DNA of 64,000 bases from Schaalia suimastitidis DSM 15538. GTDB taxonomy: Bacteria; Actinomycetota; Actinomycetes; Actinomycetales; Actinomycetaceae. Each line of letters starts with the position of its first letter. The first letter of the stretch is position 1. Positions 27,449-36,216 of this stretch are shown here, piece after piece. The notes beneath the pieces were generated by a model, which saw only the letters and a program-made list of their open reading frames with translations, made no database searches and was not told the DNA's origin. The stretch is from NCBI RefSeq assembly GCF_000429105.1, contig NZ_KE386848.1:556434-620433 (forward strand), given 5' to 3'. The translations under genes and the position numbers were made by a program.

Positions 27449-28198
27449 TTATAGACCCACCGTGGAGTACAGTGCGACGAGTTGGTTGCCTTTCACCCTG
27501 CGGGTCGTGCCGGGTTGAAGGCGATCAAGGTGAATCGGTCCAAAATGGGTGCGGACTAGTTCGCGAACCGGGTAGCCGACAGCGTCCATAAGGCGCCGTA
27601 CGAGGCGGTTACGTCCTTCGTGAACCACGATTTCAACGGTGGTGATATCACCGAATTGTTCCATAACACGGAAGGAATCGACCTTGATGGGACCGTCTTC
27701 AAGTTCAATACCTTCAAGGAGTCGCCGTCTGACGCCCGGTTTTACGTCGCCGTGTACGCGCGCCACGTACGTCTTTGACACTTCGTAAGATGGGTGCGTC
27801 AGACGGTTCGCAAGTTCCCCATCATTGGTCAGTAGCAGCAGGCCGGAGGTATCAACGTCTAGGCGGCCAACGTGGTAGAGGCGTTCGGGATAGTCCATGA
27901 GGAGGTCACCTAGGCACGGTCGCCCTTCGGGATCTGACATTGTGGATATCACGCCGACGGGCTTATTCAGGGCCAAGACAGTGGTCTTGTTTTCGTCAAG
28001 GATCAGGCGTGTACCGTCGACGTGGATCACCTGGGTTGTGGGGTCGACACGCAGCCCTTGTGTGCGCACCACCTTGCCGTCAACTTGGACGCGCCCATCT
28101 TCGATCATTTCTTCTGCGGCGCGGCGTGAGGCTACCCCAGCGCGGGACAGCACCTTTTGTAGGCGAATACCGCCCTCAACATAGGGGTCTCGACTCAC
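27449..28198 (-). CDS. rluB: 23S rRNA pseudouridine synthase, RluB family
   Basis: 249-residue enzyme with an N-terminal S4 RNA-binding domain (RLQKVLSRAGVASRRAAEEMI) and the catalytic motif GRLDVDTSGLLLLTNDG, whose Asp attacks the uridine. The C-terminus has HEGRNRLVRRLMDAVGYPV. Likely modifies a helix 89-90 uridine of 23S rRNA, as RluB does. GTG start overlaps scpB by 4 nt. Confidence 0.92.
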   Translation of the reverse strand: MSRDPYVEGGIRLQKVLSRAGVASRRAAEEMIEDGRVQVDGKVVRTQGLRVDPTTQVIHVDGTRLILDENKTTVLALNKPVGVISTMSDPEGRPCLGDLLMDYPERLYHVGRLDVDTSGLLLLTNDGELANRLTHPSYEVSKTYVARVHGDVKPGVRRRLLEGIELEDGPIKVDSFRVMEQFGDITTVEIVVHEGRNRLVRRLMDAVGYPVRELVRTHFGPIHLDRLQPGTTRRVKGNQLVALYSTVGL

Positions 28199-28770
28199 AA
28201 TAATTCCTCCAACTCGTCGAGTTCTTCGTGTTCTGGTAGGTACGGTGCCAAGGGTTCTAAGTCATCGAGTGACGTAAAGCCCATACGTTCTAAGAAGGTT
28301 GCTGTTGTCCCATAGAGTCGCGCACCGGTGGGACTTTCACCAATTTCTTCGATCAAATCCCGTGCTATAAGCGTACGCACCACGGCGTCAACGTTCACGC
28401 CTCGAATATGCGAGATGCGTGACCTTGACACCGGTTGCCGGTAGGCGACAACCGCGAGTGTTTCAAGCGCCGCCTGGGATAGTCTAGCTTGAGCTGAACC
28501 AATGACGAAGCGTCCCACGGCATCAGCCCACTGGGGATTACTGTAGATACGCCAACCACCTGCAACTTCACGTAATTCAAAGCCGCGGGGCCGTTGACCG
28601 GAATGACCACGATATTCTGCTTCTAAGGTTCTCAGCGCCTCAAGGACTTGAGAGTCATCCGCATCGAGTGCTTCAGCGAGTTCACCCACTGATACGACGC
28701 GGTCGGTCACCATCAGTATCGCTTCAAGTGGTGCTAGCAGTGTCTCCCAGCGGTTCGTCTCAACGCTCAT
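28195..28770 (-). CDS. scpB: Segregation and condensation protein B
   Basis: 191-residue winged-helix partner of ScpA and SMC. The family pattern LEAILMVTDRVVSVGELAEAL and VAYRQPVSRSRISHIRGVNVDAVVRTL is clear. The acidic C-terminus (DELEELL) is typical. Overlaps scpA by 4 nt (ATGA) and rluB by 4 nt, so the three are translationally coupled. Confidence 0.95.
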   Translation of the reverse strand: MSVETNRWETLLAPLEAILMVTDRVVSVGELAEALDADDSQVLEALRTLEAEYRGHSGQRPRGFELREVAGGWRIYSNPQWADAVGRFVIGSAQARLSQAALETLAVVAYRQPVSRSRISHIRGVNVDAVVRTLIARDLIEEIGESPTGARLYGTTATFLERMGFTSLDDLEPLAPYLPEHEELDELEELL

Positions 28771-29561
28771 TCAACTGTCCCTTCATCTGGTGGCGCCTGG
28801 CCGGTCCATATCAATGTCAGTCGGCCAAGGGCCTCGTCCTGCGTGAATTCGATAGCACCGGACCTGTACAGCTCCAAGGTCGCAAGGAAGCGTGAGACGA
28901 TGACCGCGGTATTTTCTGCATCGGCGACAAGCTGAGCGAAGGTGGCGCTACCTTTTGAGCGGAGTCGTTCAACGAGGATATGGAGTTGCGGTGCGACGGG
29001 TACGACCGGGTCGTGGAGGTGCGTGACCTGCACTGTGGGGGGTCGTTGCGAAAGCGCGTCGGCTGCTGCACGTGCAAGGTCGTGGGCGTTGATGGTCCAG
29101 ACCAGTTCTGGAAGTAGGCTGGTAAAGGGTTCTTCAATGCCGATATTGCGCGGGTAGCGTGTGGCAGTGGCGTCAAGGGCCACACCGATCGATTGCCCAG
29201 CCAAACGAAAGGCGCGGTATTGAAGGAGGCGACTAAAAAGAAGGTCGCGGGCCTCCAGGTCTTGCGCAGAGGTGTCGTCGGTGTCTTCAATGCGTGGCAG
29301 CAGCGACGCTGCTTTCATATCAAGCAAGGTGGCTGCCACGACAAGGAACTCTGTGGTCGCTGACAAATCGGGGAAATGCTGCATATGAGCGATGAACTCG
29401 TCGGTGACCTCCGCTAATGCGACTTGGGTAATATCAAGCCTTTTGCGGGCAATGAGCTGCAAGAGCAGGTCGAATGGGCCTTCGAATACTTCGAGGGCGA
29501 CGTGAAATTGGTCGATCCGTCCCTGGGTGCCGGTATTTGGGTCTTCAGGTTTAGGCGGCAT
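28767..29561 (-). CDS. scpA: Segregation and condensation protein A
   Basis: Kleisin that bridges SMC heads in chromosome condensation. It starts near MPPKPEDPN; the N-terminal SMC-binding motif FEGPFDLLLQLIARKRLDITQVAL is diagnostic, and the C-terminal winged helix (TFAQLVADAENTAVIVSRFLATLELYRSGAI) is intact. The ATG at 29561 is favoured; a GTG two codons upstream is an alternative. It overlaps the parA 3' end by 11 nt. The parA-scpA-scpB order is the actinobacterial standard. Confidence 0.94.
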   Translation of the reverse strand: MPPKPEDPNTGTQGRIDQFHVALEVFEGPFDLLLQLIARKRLDITQVALAEVTDEFIAHMQHFPDLSATTEFLVVAATLLDMKAASLLPRIEDTDDTSAQDLEARDLLFSRLLQYRAFRLAGQSIGVALDATATRYPRNIGIEEPFTSLLPELVWTINAHDLARAAADALSQRPPTVQVTHLHDPVVPVAPQLHILVERLRSKGSATFAQLVADAENTAVIVSRFLATLELYRSGAIEFTQDEALGRLTLIWTGQAPPDEGTVE

Positions 29562-30414
29562 CTCCACGTGCGATGACTTCCCGAGCGAGGCGACGGTAAG
29601 ACTGCGCCCCAGCATGGGTAGGGGCATAGGTGGTGATCGGTTCGGTTGCGACTGTAGCGTCCGGGAATTTCACGGTGCGGGCAATGCGTGTAGTGAATAC
29701 AAGGTCTCCGAAGGCTTCACTCAGGCGGTCGAGAACCTCACGGCTGTGGAGTGTGCGTGTATCAACCATTGTAGGAACAATACCGTCCATTTTCAGGCGC
29801 GGATTAATGCGATCACGCACGGTTTCAATGGTTTCCACCAGCAGTGCGACACCACGAAGCGCGAAAAATTCTGCGGCGACAGGAACGATGACGCCGTGCG
29901 CTGCGGTCAGCGCGTTGACGGTGAGCAAACCAAGTGATGGTTGACAGTCAATAAGGACAACGTCGTATTCATCTTGGATGGGTCGTAGGACACGTTGAAG
30001 CGCAGATTCGCGCGCAACTTCGTTCACCAGTTGAACTTCTGCGGCAGATAAGTCGATATTTGCCGGGAGGACATCCAGGCCAGCAACCTGGGTGTGGCAC
30101 AAGGCGTTGCGCGGATCCATCTTGGGATTCATCAGAAGGTTGTAGATGGTGACGTCCATATCGAGGGTGTTAATACCTAGACCAACTGAGGCTGCGCCCT
30201 GTGGATCAAAGTCGACGATTAATACCCGCCTGCCGTATTCCGCAAGGGCAGCACCAAGGTTAATCGTTGTCGTCGTTTTCCCAACGCCACCCTTTTGGTT
30301 ACACATGGCAATAATGCGCGCAGGTCCGTGCGATGCCAGCGGGGCAGGTTGCGGGAAGTCTTCGACGGCGAGGTCAAGGTCCCCTGTCAACGTTGGTTGG
30401 GAGGTAACAGTCAC
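29551..30414 (-). CDS. parA: ParA/Soj-type ATPase linked to scpAB
   Basis: 287-residue deviant Walker ATPase: MCNQKGGVGKTTTTINLG, DFDPQGAASVGLG and DVVLIDCQPSLGLLTVNAL. No parB is adjacent and no parS site is visible. This is the second ParA-like protein that many actinobacteria encode upstream of scpA, distinct from the origin-proximal parAB pair. GTG start at 30414. The first 30 residues before the P-loop are an unconserved extension. Confidence 0.9.
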   Translation of the reverse strand: MTVTSQPTLTGDLDLAVEDFPQPAPLASHGPARIIAMCNQKGGVGKTTTTINLGAALAEYGRRVLIVDFDPQGAASVGLGINTLDMDVTIYNLLMNPKMDPRNALCHTQVAGLDVLPANIDLSAAEVQLVNEVARESALQRVLRPIQDEYDVVLIDCQPSLGLLTVNALTAAHGVIVPVAAEFFALRGVALLVETIETVRDRINPRLKMDGIVPTMVDTRTLHSREVLDRLSEAFGDLVFTTRIARTVKFPDATVATEPITTYAPTHAGAQSYRRLAREVIARGDAA

Positions 30415-30464
30415 AGGCTCATTCTAAGGCATCGATGTGTGGCATCGCGGAAGGAACGCCGCTT

Positions 30465-31388
30465 TTAGTGGCGTGCACGGGGATGGGAACTGCGGTGGAC
30501 TTCTCGCAGTGTCAGCGCAGTAACACGAGTATAGATCTGCGTGGTTTGTACACTGGAGTGCCCAAGTAGCTCCTGTACGTCCCGTACCGAGGCGCCGCCT
30601 TCCAACAGGTGAGTGGCAAAGCTGTGCCGCAGCGTGTGGGGGCTGACGCGCCCAGCAAGTCCCGCAGCCTCGCTAATCCGTGCCACCGCTTCCCAGGCGA
30701 GTTGGCGCGACATTGGGGAACCGCGCTTACCAAGGAAAACAGCCGAGGCTCCGCTCCCCCGCGCAGCAAGGACTGGACGTGCGCGCACGAGGTAGGCTTC
30801 CAACGCCGCTTGGGCATAGGAACCGATGGGAACGAGCCGTTCTTTGCGGCCTTTCCCGAAGTAGCGCACAACAGGCAATTCAGCGTCAAGGTCAAGATCA
30901 TCGACCGCTAGTGCGGTCGCTTCCGATACGCGTGCGCCAGTGGCATAAAGCAATTCCAACAGCGCTGCGTCCCGTAGGTCGACCACAGTGTCGTGGGCGT
31001 GAGCTGCGGCAAGGAGGGCTGCCACTTCGTCAATAGTTAATGCTTTGGGTAAGTGGTCACCGCGTTTGGGTGGGTGTTGACCAGCTGTGGGGTCTTGTCG
31101 CGTATATCCCTCGGCGATAGCGAAACGGTGGAGGCTGCGGATAGCTGATAGGCGGCGCGACATTGACGAGGCGGCGCCTGCGCCGTTGGCTGCACTGGTG
31201 GCAAGGAAATCGCTGACGTGGCGCGTTGTTACGGCATTGATGTCCTCAATGTGATGGTGACGTAGATACTCTACCCACCGATACGCGTCGCGCCGATAAT
31301 TGGAGATGGTGTGTGCCGAGGCGCCTTTTTCGACGCGCATATATACCACCCAGTCGTCGAGCACGTCTTCTACTGTTGCCATGCACAT
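30465..31388 (-). CDS. xerD: Tyrosine recombinase XerD
   Basis: 307-residue site-specific recombinase that resolves chromosome dimers with XerC. It has an N-terminal SAM-like domain (SAHTISNYRRDAYRWVEYL) and the catalytic set: Arg in TGARVSEATAL, Lys in FGKGRKERLVP, HTLRHSFATHLLEGG, the His of LGHSSVQTTQIY and its Tyr. The start may be ATG at 31388 or ATG two codons later; no strong ribosome-binding site is seen. The position before parA-scpAB is usual for XerD. Confidence 0.94.
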   Translation of the reverse strand: MCMATVEDVLDDWVVYMRVEKGASAHTISNYRRDAYRWVEYLRHHHIEDINAVTTRHVSDFLATSAANGAGAASSMSRRLSAIRSLHRFAIAEGYTRQDPTAGQHPPKRGDHLPKALTIDEVAALLAAAHAHDTVVDLRDAALLELLYATGARVSEATALAVDDLDLDAELPVVRYFGKGRKERLVPIGSYAQAALEAYLVRARPVLAARGSGASAVFLGKRGSPMSRQLAWEAVARISEAAGLAGRVSPHTLRHSFATHLLEGGASVRDVQELLGHSSVQTTQIYTRVTALTLREVHRSSHPRARH

Positions 31389-31435
31389 ATGGTGACATAG
31401 GCGTATGGTCTGACGCGCTGCGGCACACAGGACGC

Positions 31436-31441
31436 TAGAAT
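31436..31441 (+). promoter_or_regulatory. Probable -10 element of the tkt promoter
   Basis: TAGAAT on plus, 2 nt before the palindrome at 31443-31464 and 64 nt before the tkt start. A loose -35 candidate (TGACGC) lies about 19 nt upstream. Confidence 0.4.
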
Positions 31442-31442
31442 C

Positions 31443-31464
31443 GTATCGTTAGCGTTAACGATAC
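31443..31464 (+). promoter_or_regulatory. 22-bp palindrome at the tkt promoter, candidate operator
   Basis: Perfect 9-bp arms GTATCGTTA and TAACGATAC flank GCGT. The element begins 2 nt after a TAGAAT -10 box, so it covers the expected transcription start, a typical repressor site. The near-symmetric centre with CG in the middle resembles LacI-family operators, but the regulator is unknown. It could also fold in RNA; a smaller stem (CCCCT/AGGGG, 31467-31482) follows. Confidence 0.6.
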
Positions 31465-31504
31465 ACCCCCTCGACCAAGGGGCCGACTCGGCATGGAGGC
31501 CGAT

Positions 31505-33583
31505 GTGACACTTCAGTGGGACGAACTCGACGATCGCGCTGTCAAAACCGCGAAAATACTTGCTGCTGATGCGGTGGAAAAGGTAGGGTCTGGCCACCCT
31601 GGCACGGCGATTTCGCTGGCACCGGCGGCTTACCTGTTGTACCAGCGTCATCTCAATATTGATCCGCAGGATCCGCGGTGGCTGGGCCGCGACCGTTTCA
31701 TTCTGTCGGCTGGCCACGCGTCACTGACCCAGTACTGCCAGATGTATCTTGCTGGCCAAACGCTGGAACTTTCTGACCTTGAAGCCCTGCGCACCCAGCA
31801 CGCCCTCACCCCAGCCCACCCCGAATACGGCCACACCGCAGGTGTTGAAATTACCACCGGACCTCTGGGAACTGGTATCGCCTCGGCTGTCGGCTTTGCT
31901 ATGGCTGCCCGTCGGGCACATGGCGTTTTCGATCCCGAAACACCAATGGGCCAGTCGGTATTCGACCACTACGTGTACGTTGTCGCGGGCGATGGATGCC
32001 TACAGGAAGGTGTTTCCGCTGAAGCTTCTTCACTTGCTGGTACCCAAAAATTGGGCAACTTGATCCTACTGTGGGATGACAACCACATTTCCATCGAAGA
32101 CGATACCGACATTGCCTTCACCGAAGATGTCCTCGGTCGTTACGAAGCCTATGGTTGGCACGTGCAACGCGTTGACTGGCTGAGCGCAGATGGTTCCTAC
32201 ACTGAAGACGTCGAAGCCCTCAATGACGCCATCGAAGCCGCCAAGGCCGTCACCGATAAGCCGTCGATTATTGCATTGCGCACCATCATCGGTTGGCCAA
32301 CGCCCGGTAAGCAAAATACCGGTGGTATCCACGGTGCGAAGCTTGGGTCGGATGCGCTGCGCGGCCTGAAGGAAGCACTTGGCGCCAATCCTGACGCCAT
32401 GTTCGACGCTGACGAGGAAGCTGTTGCACATGCCCGCGCCAATGTCGCTGCGCGTGCGAAGGCGGCGCGTGCCGACTGGGATGCGCGCTTTGAGACCTGG
32501 AAGTCCGCTAACCCCGAGGGTGCACGCCTCCTCGACCGCGTCCTGGCAGGCGAATTACCGCAAGGATGGGAAGAAGCTCTGCCGACCTTCGAGGCTGGCA
32601 CGTCAGTTGCTACCCGCAGCGCTTCGGGTAAGGTCTTGGCAGCCTTGGCTGATGTTCTTCCTGAACTGTGGGGCGGTTCTGCAGACCTTGCAGGTTCCAA
32701 TAACACGCTGATGCCGTCACAACCCTCCTTCATCCCCGAGGAGCATTCCACCAAGGCATTCCAAGGTGGACCTTTTGGACGTAATCTGCACTTCGGTGTC
32801 CGCGAATTCGCGATGGGTGCGGTAATGAATGGCATTGCTGCTGATGGACTGGCACGCCCATACGGCGGTACCTTCTTCGTCTTCTCAGACTTCATGCGTG
32901 GCGCGGTGCGTTTGGCGGCACTCATGGATCTACCTGTGACCTATGTGTGGACGCATGACTCCATTGGCGTAGGTGAAGATGGGCCCACACACCAGCCGGT
33001 TGAACACCTTGCCGCGTACCGCGCCATCCCCAACCTCGCTGTGATACGGCCCAGCGACGCGAATGAAACAGTTGCTGCATGGAAGGCTGTGCTCAAGCAG
33101 TCACACCCAGCTGCCCTGGTCCTTTCCCGCCAGAACCTGCCCGTGCCAGCACGTGGCGACGACGCCCTGGCATGCGCCTGCAATGTGAAGAAGGGCGCCT
33201 ACGTGCTTGCAGACACCGAAGGCACACCCGACGTGATCCTCATGGCGTCCGGCTCCGAGGTACAGCTGGCTCTTGAGGCCCGCGACCTGCTTGGGACGCA
33301 AGGCGTCGCCGCTCGCGTGGTTTCTGTACCGTGTATGGAGTGGTTCGACCAGCAAAGTGCTGACTACAAGGAAGAAGTGCTGCCTGTGGCTGTGCGTGCC
33401 CGTGTGTCGGTCGAGGCCGGCATCGCGATGCCATGGCGTCATCTAGTGGGCGACGCAGGACGCTGCGTGTCCTTGGAGCACTACGGCGAGTCGGCCGCAG
33501 GCGAGAAACTCTTTGTCGACTATGGTTTCACCGCCGAACGTGTGGTGGAGGCAGCGAAGGAGTCCATCGCGGCCACCAAGTAA
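31505..33583 (+). CDS. tkt: Transketolase
   Basis: 692-residue thiamine-diphosphate enzyme that moves two-carbon units in the pentose phosphate pathway. Recognised: GSGHPGTAISLAPAAYLLYQ, ThDP/Mg motif VAGDGCLQEGVSAEA, and VREFAMGAVMNGIAADG with the catalytic Glu. The C-terminal domain begins near TPDVILMASGSEVQ. The GTG at 31505 is preferred because GGAGG lies 5 nt upstream; an ATG four codons earlier overlaps that site. It is followed by a structured spacer and then zwf; tal is absent between them. Confidence 0.95.
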   Translation: MTLQWDELDDRAVKTAKILAADAVEKVGSGHPGTAISLAPAAYLLYQRHLNIDPQDPRWLGRDRFILSAGHASLTQYCQMYLAGQTLELSDLEALRTQHALTPAHPEYGHTAGVEITTGPLGTGIASAVGFAMAARRAHGVFDPETPMGQSVFDHYVYVVAGDGCLQEGVSAEASSLAGTQKLGNLILLWDDNHISIEDDTDIAFTEDVLGRYEAYGWHVQRVDWLSADGSYTEDVEALNDAIEAAKAVTDKPSIIALRTIIGWPTPGKQNTGGIHGAKLGSDALRGLKEALGANPDAMFDADEEAVAHARANVAARAKAARADWDARFETWKSANPEGARLLDRVLAGELPQGWEEALPTFEAGTSVATRSASGKVLAALADVLPELWGGSADLAGSNNTLMPSQPSFIPEEHSTKAFQGGPFGRNLHFGVREFAMGAVMNGIAADGLARPYGGTFFVFSDFMRGAVRLAALMDLPVTYVWTHDSIGVGEDGPTHQPVEHLAAYRAIPNLAVIRPSDANETVAAWKAVLKQSHPAALVLSRQNLPVPARGDDALACACNVKKGAYVLADTEGTPDVILMASGSEVQLALEARDLLGTQGVAARVVSVPCMEWFDQQSADYKEEVLPVAVRARVSVEAGIAMPWRHLVGDAGRCVSLEHYGESAAGEKLFVDYGFTAERVVEAAKESIAATK

Positions 33584-33590
33584 TTTCACG

Positions 33591-33619
33591 TGCGGCGTAA
33601 AACACATACCAACGCCGCA
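33591..33619 (+). terminator. Stem-loop after tkt
   Basis: Arms TGCGGCGT (33591-33598) and ACGCCGCA (33612-33619), perfect, 8 nt past the tkt stop. A second small stem GGCGAG/CTCGCC follows at 33631-33648. Probable partial terminator or processing signal. Confidence 0.5.
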
Positions 33620-33663
33620 TAAATGAAACGGGCGAGCATGAACTCGCCTCCCGCGATAGGATC

Positions 33664-33708
33664 AACCGCGGGGGCCCAAGGTCCTAAACCTTCCTGGCCC
33701 CCGCGGTT
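33664..33708 (+). repeat. Large GC-rich hairpin in the tkt-zwf spacer
   Basis: Perfect 13-bp arms: AACCGCGGGGGCC (33664-33676) and its complement (33696-33708). The loop contains a further AAGG/CCTT stem. It ends about 10 nt before the zwf ribosome-binding site GAAAGG. Either an attenuator/terminator between tkt and zwf or a stabilising stem on the zwf message. Confidence 0.65.
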
Positions 33709-33727
33709 CCTATGTGAAAGGACGATT

Positions 33728-35257
33728 GTGCACAGCGCCCTCGTCAATCTCCACGACGCTGACGACCGTCGTTTACCTCGTATTGCGCCAGCATGTTCAT
33801 TAGTGATCTTTGGTATCACCGGTGACCTTGCACGCAAGAAACTCGTTCCAGCAATCTACGACCTAGCCAATCGCGGACTACTCAACCCTGCCTTCTCCCT
33901 GGTCGGTTTCGCACGGCGCGACTGGAATGGGCAAGATTTTGAGGACTTTATTCGCACATCAGTGGAGAAACACAACCGCACTGGTTTCAACGAACGCACC
34001 TGGCGTCAGCTCGCAACGGGCCTACGCTTCGTGTCGGGCACTTTCGACGACCCTGCGGCATACCAGCGCCTTGCCGAGACACTTCATGAACTGGATACGA
34101 CGCGCGGTACCGGTGGTAACCATGCGTTCTACTTGTCTATTCCCCCGTCATGGTTCCCAGCTGTTTCGCAGCACCTTGCCGATACCGGCCTGAACCAGCG
34201 TCACGGTACGGCCTTCCGCCGCATCATTATTGAAAAGCCTTTCGGCTCAGACCTAGCCAGCGCGCAGGAACTCTCACGCGTCCTAGGACATGCCTTCGAC
34301 GAGGAAAATATTTTCCGCATCGACCATTACCTTGGTAAAGAAACGGTCCAGAATCTTTTGGCAATGCGTTTTGCCAATACTATGTTCGAACCACTGTGGA
34401 ACTCTAACTACGTGGACCATATTCAAATCACGATGTCAGAAGATATCGGCATCGGTACCCGCGCCGGCTACTACGACGGTATCGGTGCAGCACGTGACAT
34501 CATCCAAAACCACCTGCTCCAACTCCTGGCATTAACGGCCATGGAAGAACCCTTAGACCTCTCCCCCACGTCGATGCGTGTCGAGAAAGAAAAAGTACTG
34601 CGAGCCGTACGACTGCCCGATAACCTCGATACCTCCACCGCACGCGGACAGTACGCTGCAGGCTGGCAGGGCGGCGCACACGTACGTTCCTTCCTTGAAG
34701 AGGACGGAATCGCCCCCGATTCCACCACCGAAACCTTCGCCGCTGTCCAACTATTCGTCGACACCCGCCGATGGGCCAACGTTCCTTTTTACCTCCGTGC
34801 TGGCAAACGCCTCGGCAAACGTGTCACCGAAATAGCCGTGATCTTCAAAGGCGCGCCCCACGTCCCATTTGATAACAGCGACCTCGGGGAAACCGGTCAA
34901 AACAGTCTGGTGATTAGAGTGCAACCCGACGAAGGTATGACACTGCGTTTCGGATCAAAAGTGCCCGGAGCAGGTATGCAGGTCAGGGATGTATCAATGG
35001 ATTTTTCCTACGGACATGCCTTCACCGAAGACTCACCCGAAGCTTATGAACGCCTCATTTTAGATGCCATGGTGGGTAACGCCCCCCTCTTTCCCAACCA
35101 AACTGAGGTTGAATTATCCTGGCGGATCCTCGACCCCATTTTGCGTCACTGGGAAGCCTCAGGGATCGCACCTCAGAGCTACCGGCCAGGCTCATGGGGT
35201 CCAGCCGCAGCCCACCAGATCCTCGCACGCGATGGCCGTTCATGGAGGATCCCATGA
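33728..35257 (+). CDS. zwf: Glucose-6-phosphate 1-dehydrogenase
   Basis: 509-residue NADP-dependent first enzyme of the oxidative pentose phosphate pathway. It has nucleotide motif FGITGDLARKKLVPAIYDL, active-site FRIDHYLGKETVQNLLAMRF, and C-terminal SWRILDPIL. The GTG at 33728 is chosen over upstream codons because GAAAGG lies 7 nt before it and upstream residues would cover the large hairpin. The 3' end overlaps opcA by 4 nt (ATGA). Confidence 0.96.
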   Translation: MHSALVNLHDADDRRLPRIAPACSLVIFGITGDLARKKLVPAIYDLANRGLLNPAFSLVGFARRDWNGQDFEDFIRTSVEKHNRTGFNERTWRQLATGLRFVSGTFDDPAAYQRLAETLHELDTTRGTGGNHAFYLSIPPSWFPAVSQHLADTGLNQRHGTAFRRIIIEKPFGSDLASAQELSRVLGHAFDEENIFRIDHYLGKETVQNLLAMRFANTMFEPLWNSNYVDHIQITMSEDIGIGTRAGYYDGIGAARDIIQNHLLQLLALTAMEEPLDLSPTSMRVEKEKVLRAVRLPDNLDTSTARGQYAAGWQGGAHVRSFLEEDGIAPDSTTETFAAVQLFVDTRRWANVPFYLRAGKRLGKRVTEIAVIFKGAPHVPFDNSDLGETGQNSLVIRVQPDEGMTLRFGSKVPGAGMQVRDVSMDFSYGHAFTEDSPEAYERLILDAMVGNAPLFPNQTEVELSWRILDPILRHWEASGIAPQSYRPGSWGPAAAHQILARDGRSWRIP

Positions 35258-36216
35258 TTATTACCCTCAAAGACACAACGACTCAGCAGGTCGCCACCAC
35301 ATTACTTGCCCAACGTGAAGCTGCAGGCTCCGGTGCACTTGGTCGTGTCCTCACCCTCATTGTCGTCGTTGACGACATGATTGACGTCGAACGAGCAATT
35401 GAAATTAGTGACGCCGCCTCACGAGAACACCCCTGCCGTGTCATCGTTGTCGTAGACGCACCACAAAACGGCAGCTCAGCAACCCTCAACGCTCAGGTGC
35501 GCGTCGGCGATTCTGCTGGCCCCTCCGAGGTCGTCGTGTTGGAACCACGAGGCGAAGCAGCACATGACCTTGATCTGCTCGTGATGCCGTTGCTACTGCC
35601 CGACACACCTGTCGTCGCCTTCTGGCCCACAAATACGCCCGAAAATCCTGGTGCCCATCCCTTGGGGCGTCTCGCAATACGACGTATCACTGACAGTCGC
35701 GCCACTGCGACACCTGTTGCTACCCTCCACCGCCTCGCGCAGGTCTACACTCCTGGTGATACGGACCTCGCATGGTCAGGTATCACCCTGTGGCGCGCGT
35801 TATTAGCAGGGATTGTTTCCGCATTTCCTGCGCCCGTTTCTTCAGTGACCGTGCGCGGTAATGCCACCCACCCGTCGTCGTACCTTATCGCCGTGTGGCT
35901 CAACCGCATGTTGAATGTGCCCACCGAACACCAGATTGACGCCGACGCGGAAACGATTACTGACGTGGCATTTGAATTAGCTGATGGGACCACCGCGTCA
36001 CTGTCACGCAGCGCGCGTGGGAAGGTCGCGCACCTATCACGTACAGGTTTGGCAACGATGGATGTGAACCTTGCACGGCGCAGTGTGCAGGACTGCTTGA
36101 TGGAGGAACTACGCCGTCTTGATCCCGATGTTTTCTACGGCAAGATCCTCACCGAGAACCTGTCACACTACCAGCCCGTCGCACATCAGGTGACTTTAGT
36201 GAAAGAATCGCAGTGA
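35254..36216 (+). CDS. opcA: Glucose-6-phosphate dehydrogenase assembly protein OpcA
   Basis: 320-residue protein of the OpcA family, shared by cyanobacteria and actinobacteria, needed for assembly/activity of Zwf. Family features include LTLIVVVDDMIDVERAIE, HPCRVIVVVDAP, VMPLLLPDTPVVAFWPTNTP and DLAWSGITLWRALLAG. The ATG at 35254 overlaps the zwf stop (ATGA), consistent with a functional pair. Cytoplasmic, no TM segments. Confidence 0.95.
   Translation: MIITLKDTTTQQVATTLLAQREAAGSGALGRVLTLIVVVDDMIDVERAIEISDAASREHPCRVIVVVDAPQNGSSATLNAQVRVGDSAGPSEVVVLEPRGEAAHDLDLLVMPLLLPDTPVVAFWPTNTPENPGAHPLGRLAIRRITDSRATATPVATLHRLAQVYTPGDTDLAWSGITLWRALLAGIVSAFPAPVSSVTVRGNATHPSSYLIAVWLNRMLNVPTEHQIDADAETITDVAFELADGTTASLSRSARGKVAHLSRTGLATMDVNLARRSVQDCLMEELRRLDPDVFYGKILTENLSHYQPVAHQVTLVKESQ

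Noticed and set aside
32197-32925. Open frame of 242 codons antisense to tkt
   Set aside because: Composition is Ser/Arg/Ala-rich with no domain, and transketolase is intact on the other strand; a codon-bias shadow.
33584-33600. TTTCACGTG resembling half of a parS site
   Set aside because: Only about nine of the 16 consensus positions fit, the second half is wrong, and no parB is nearby.
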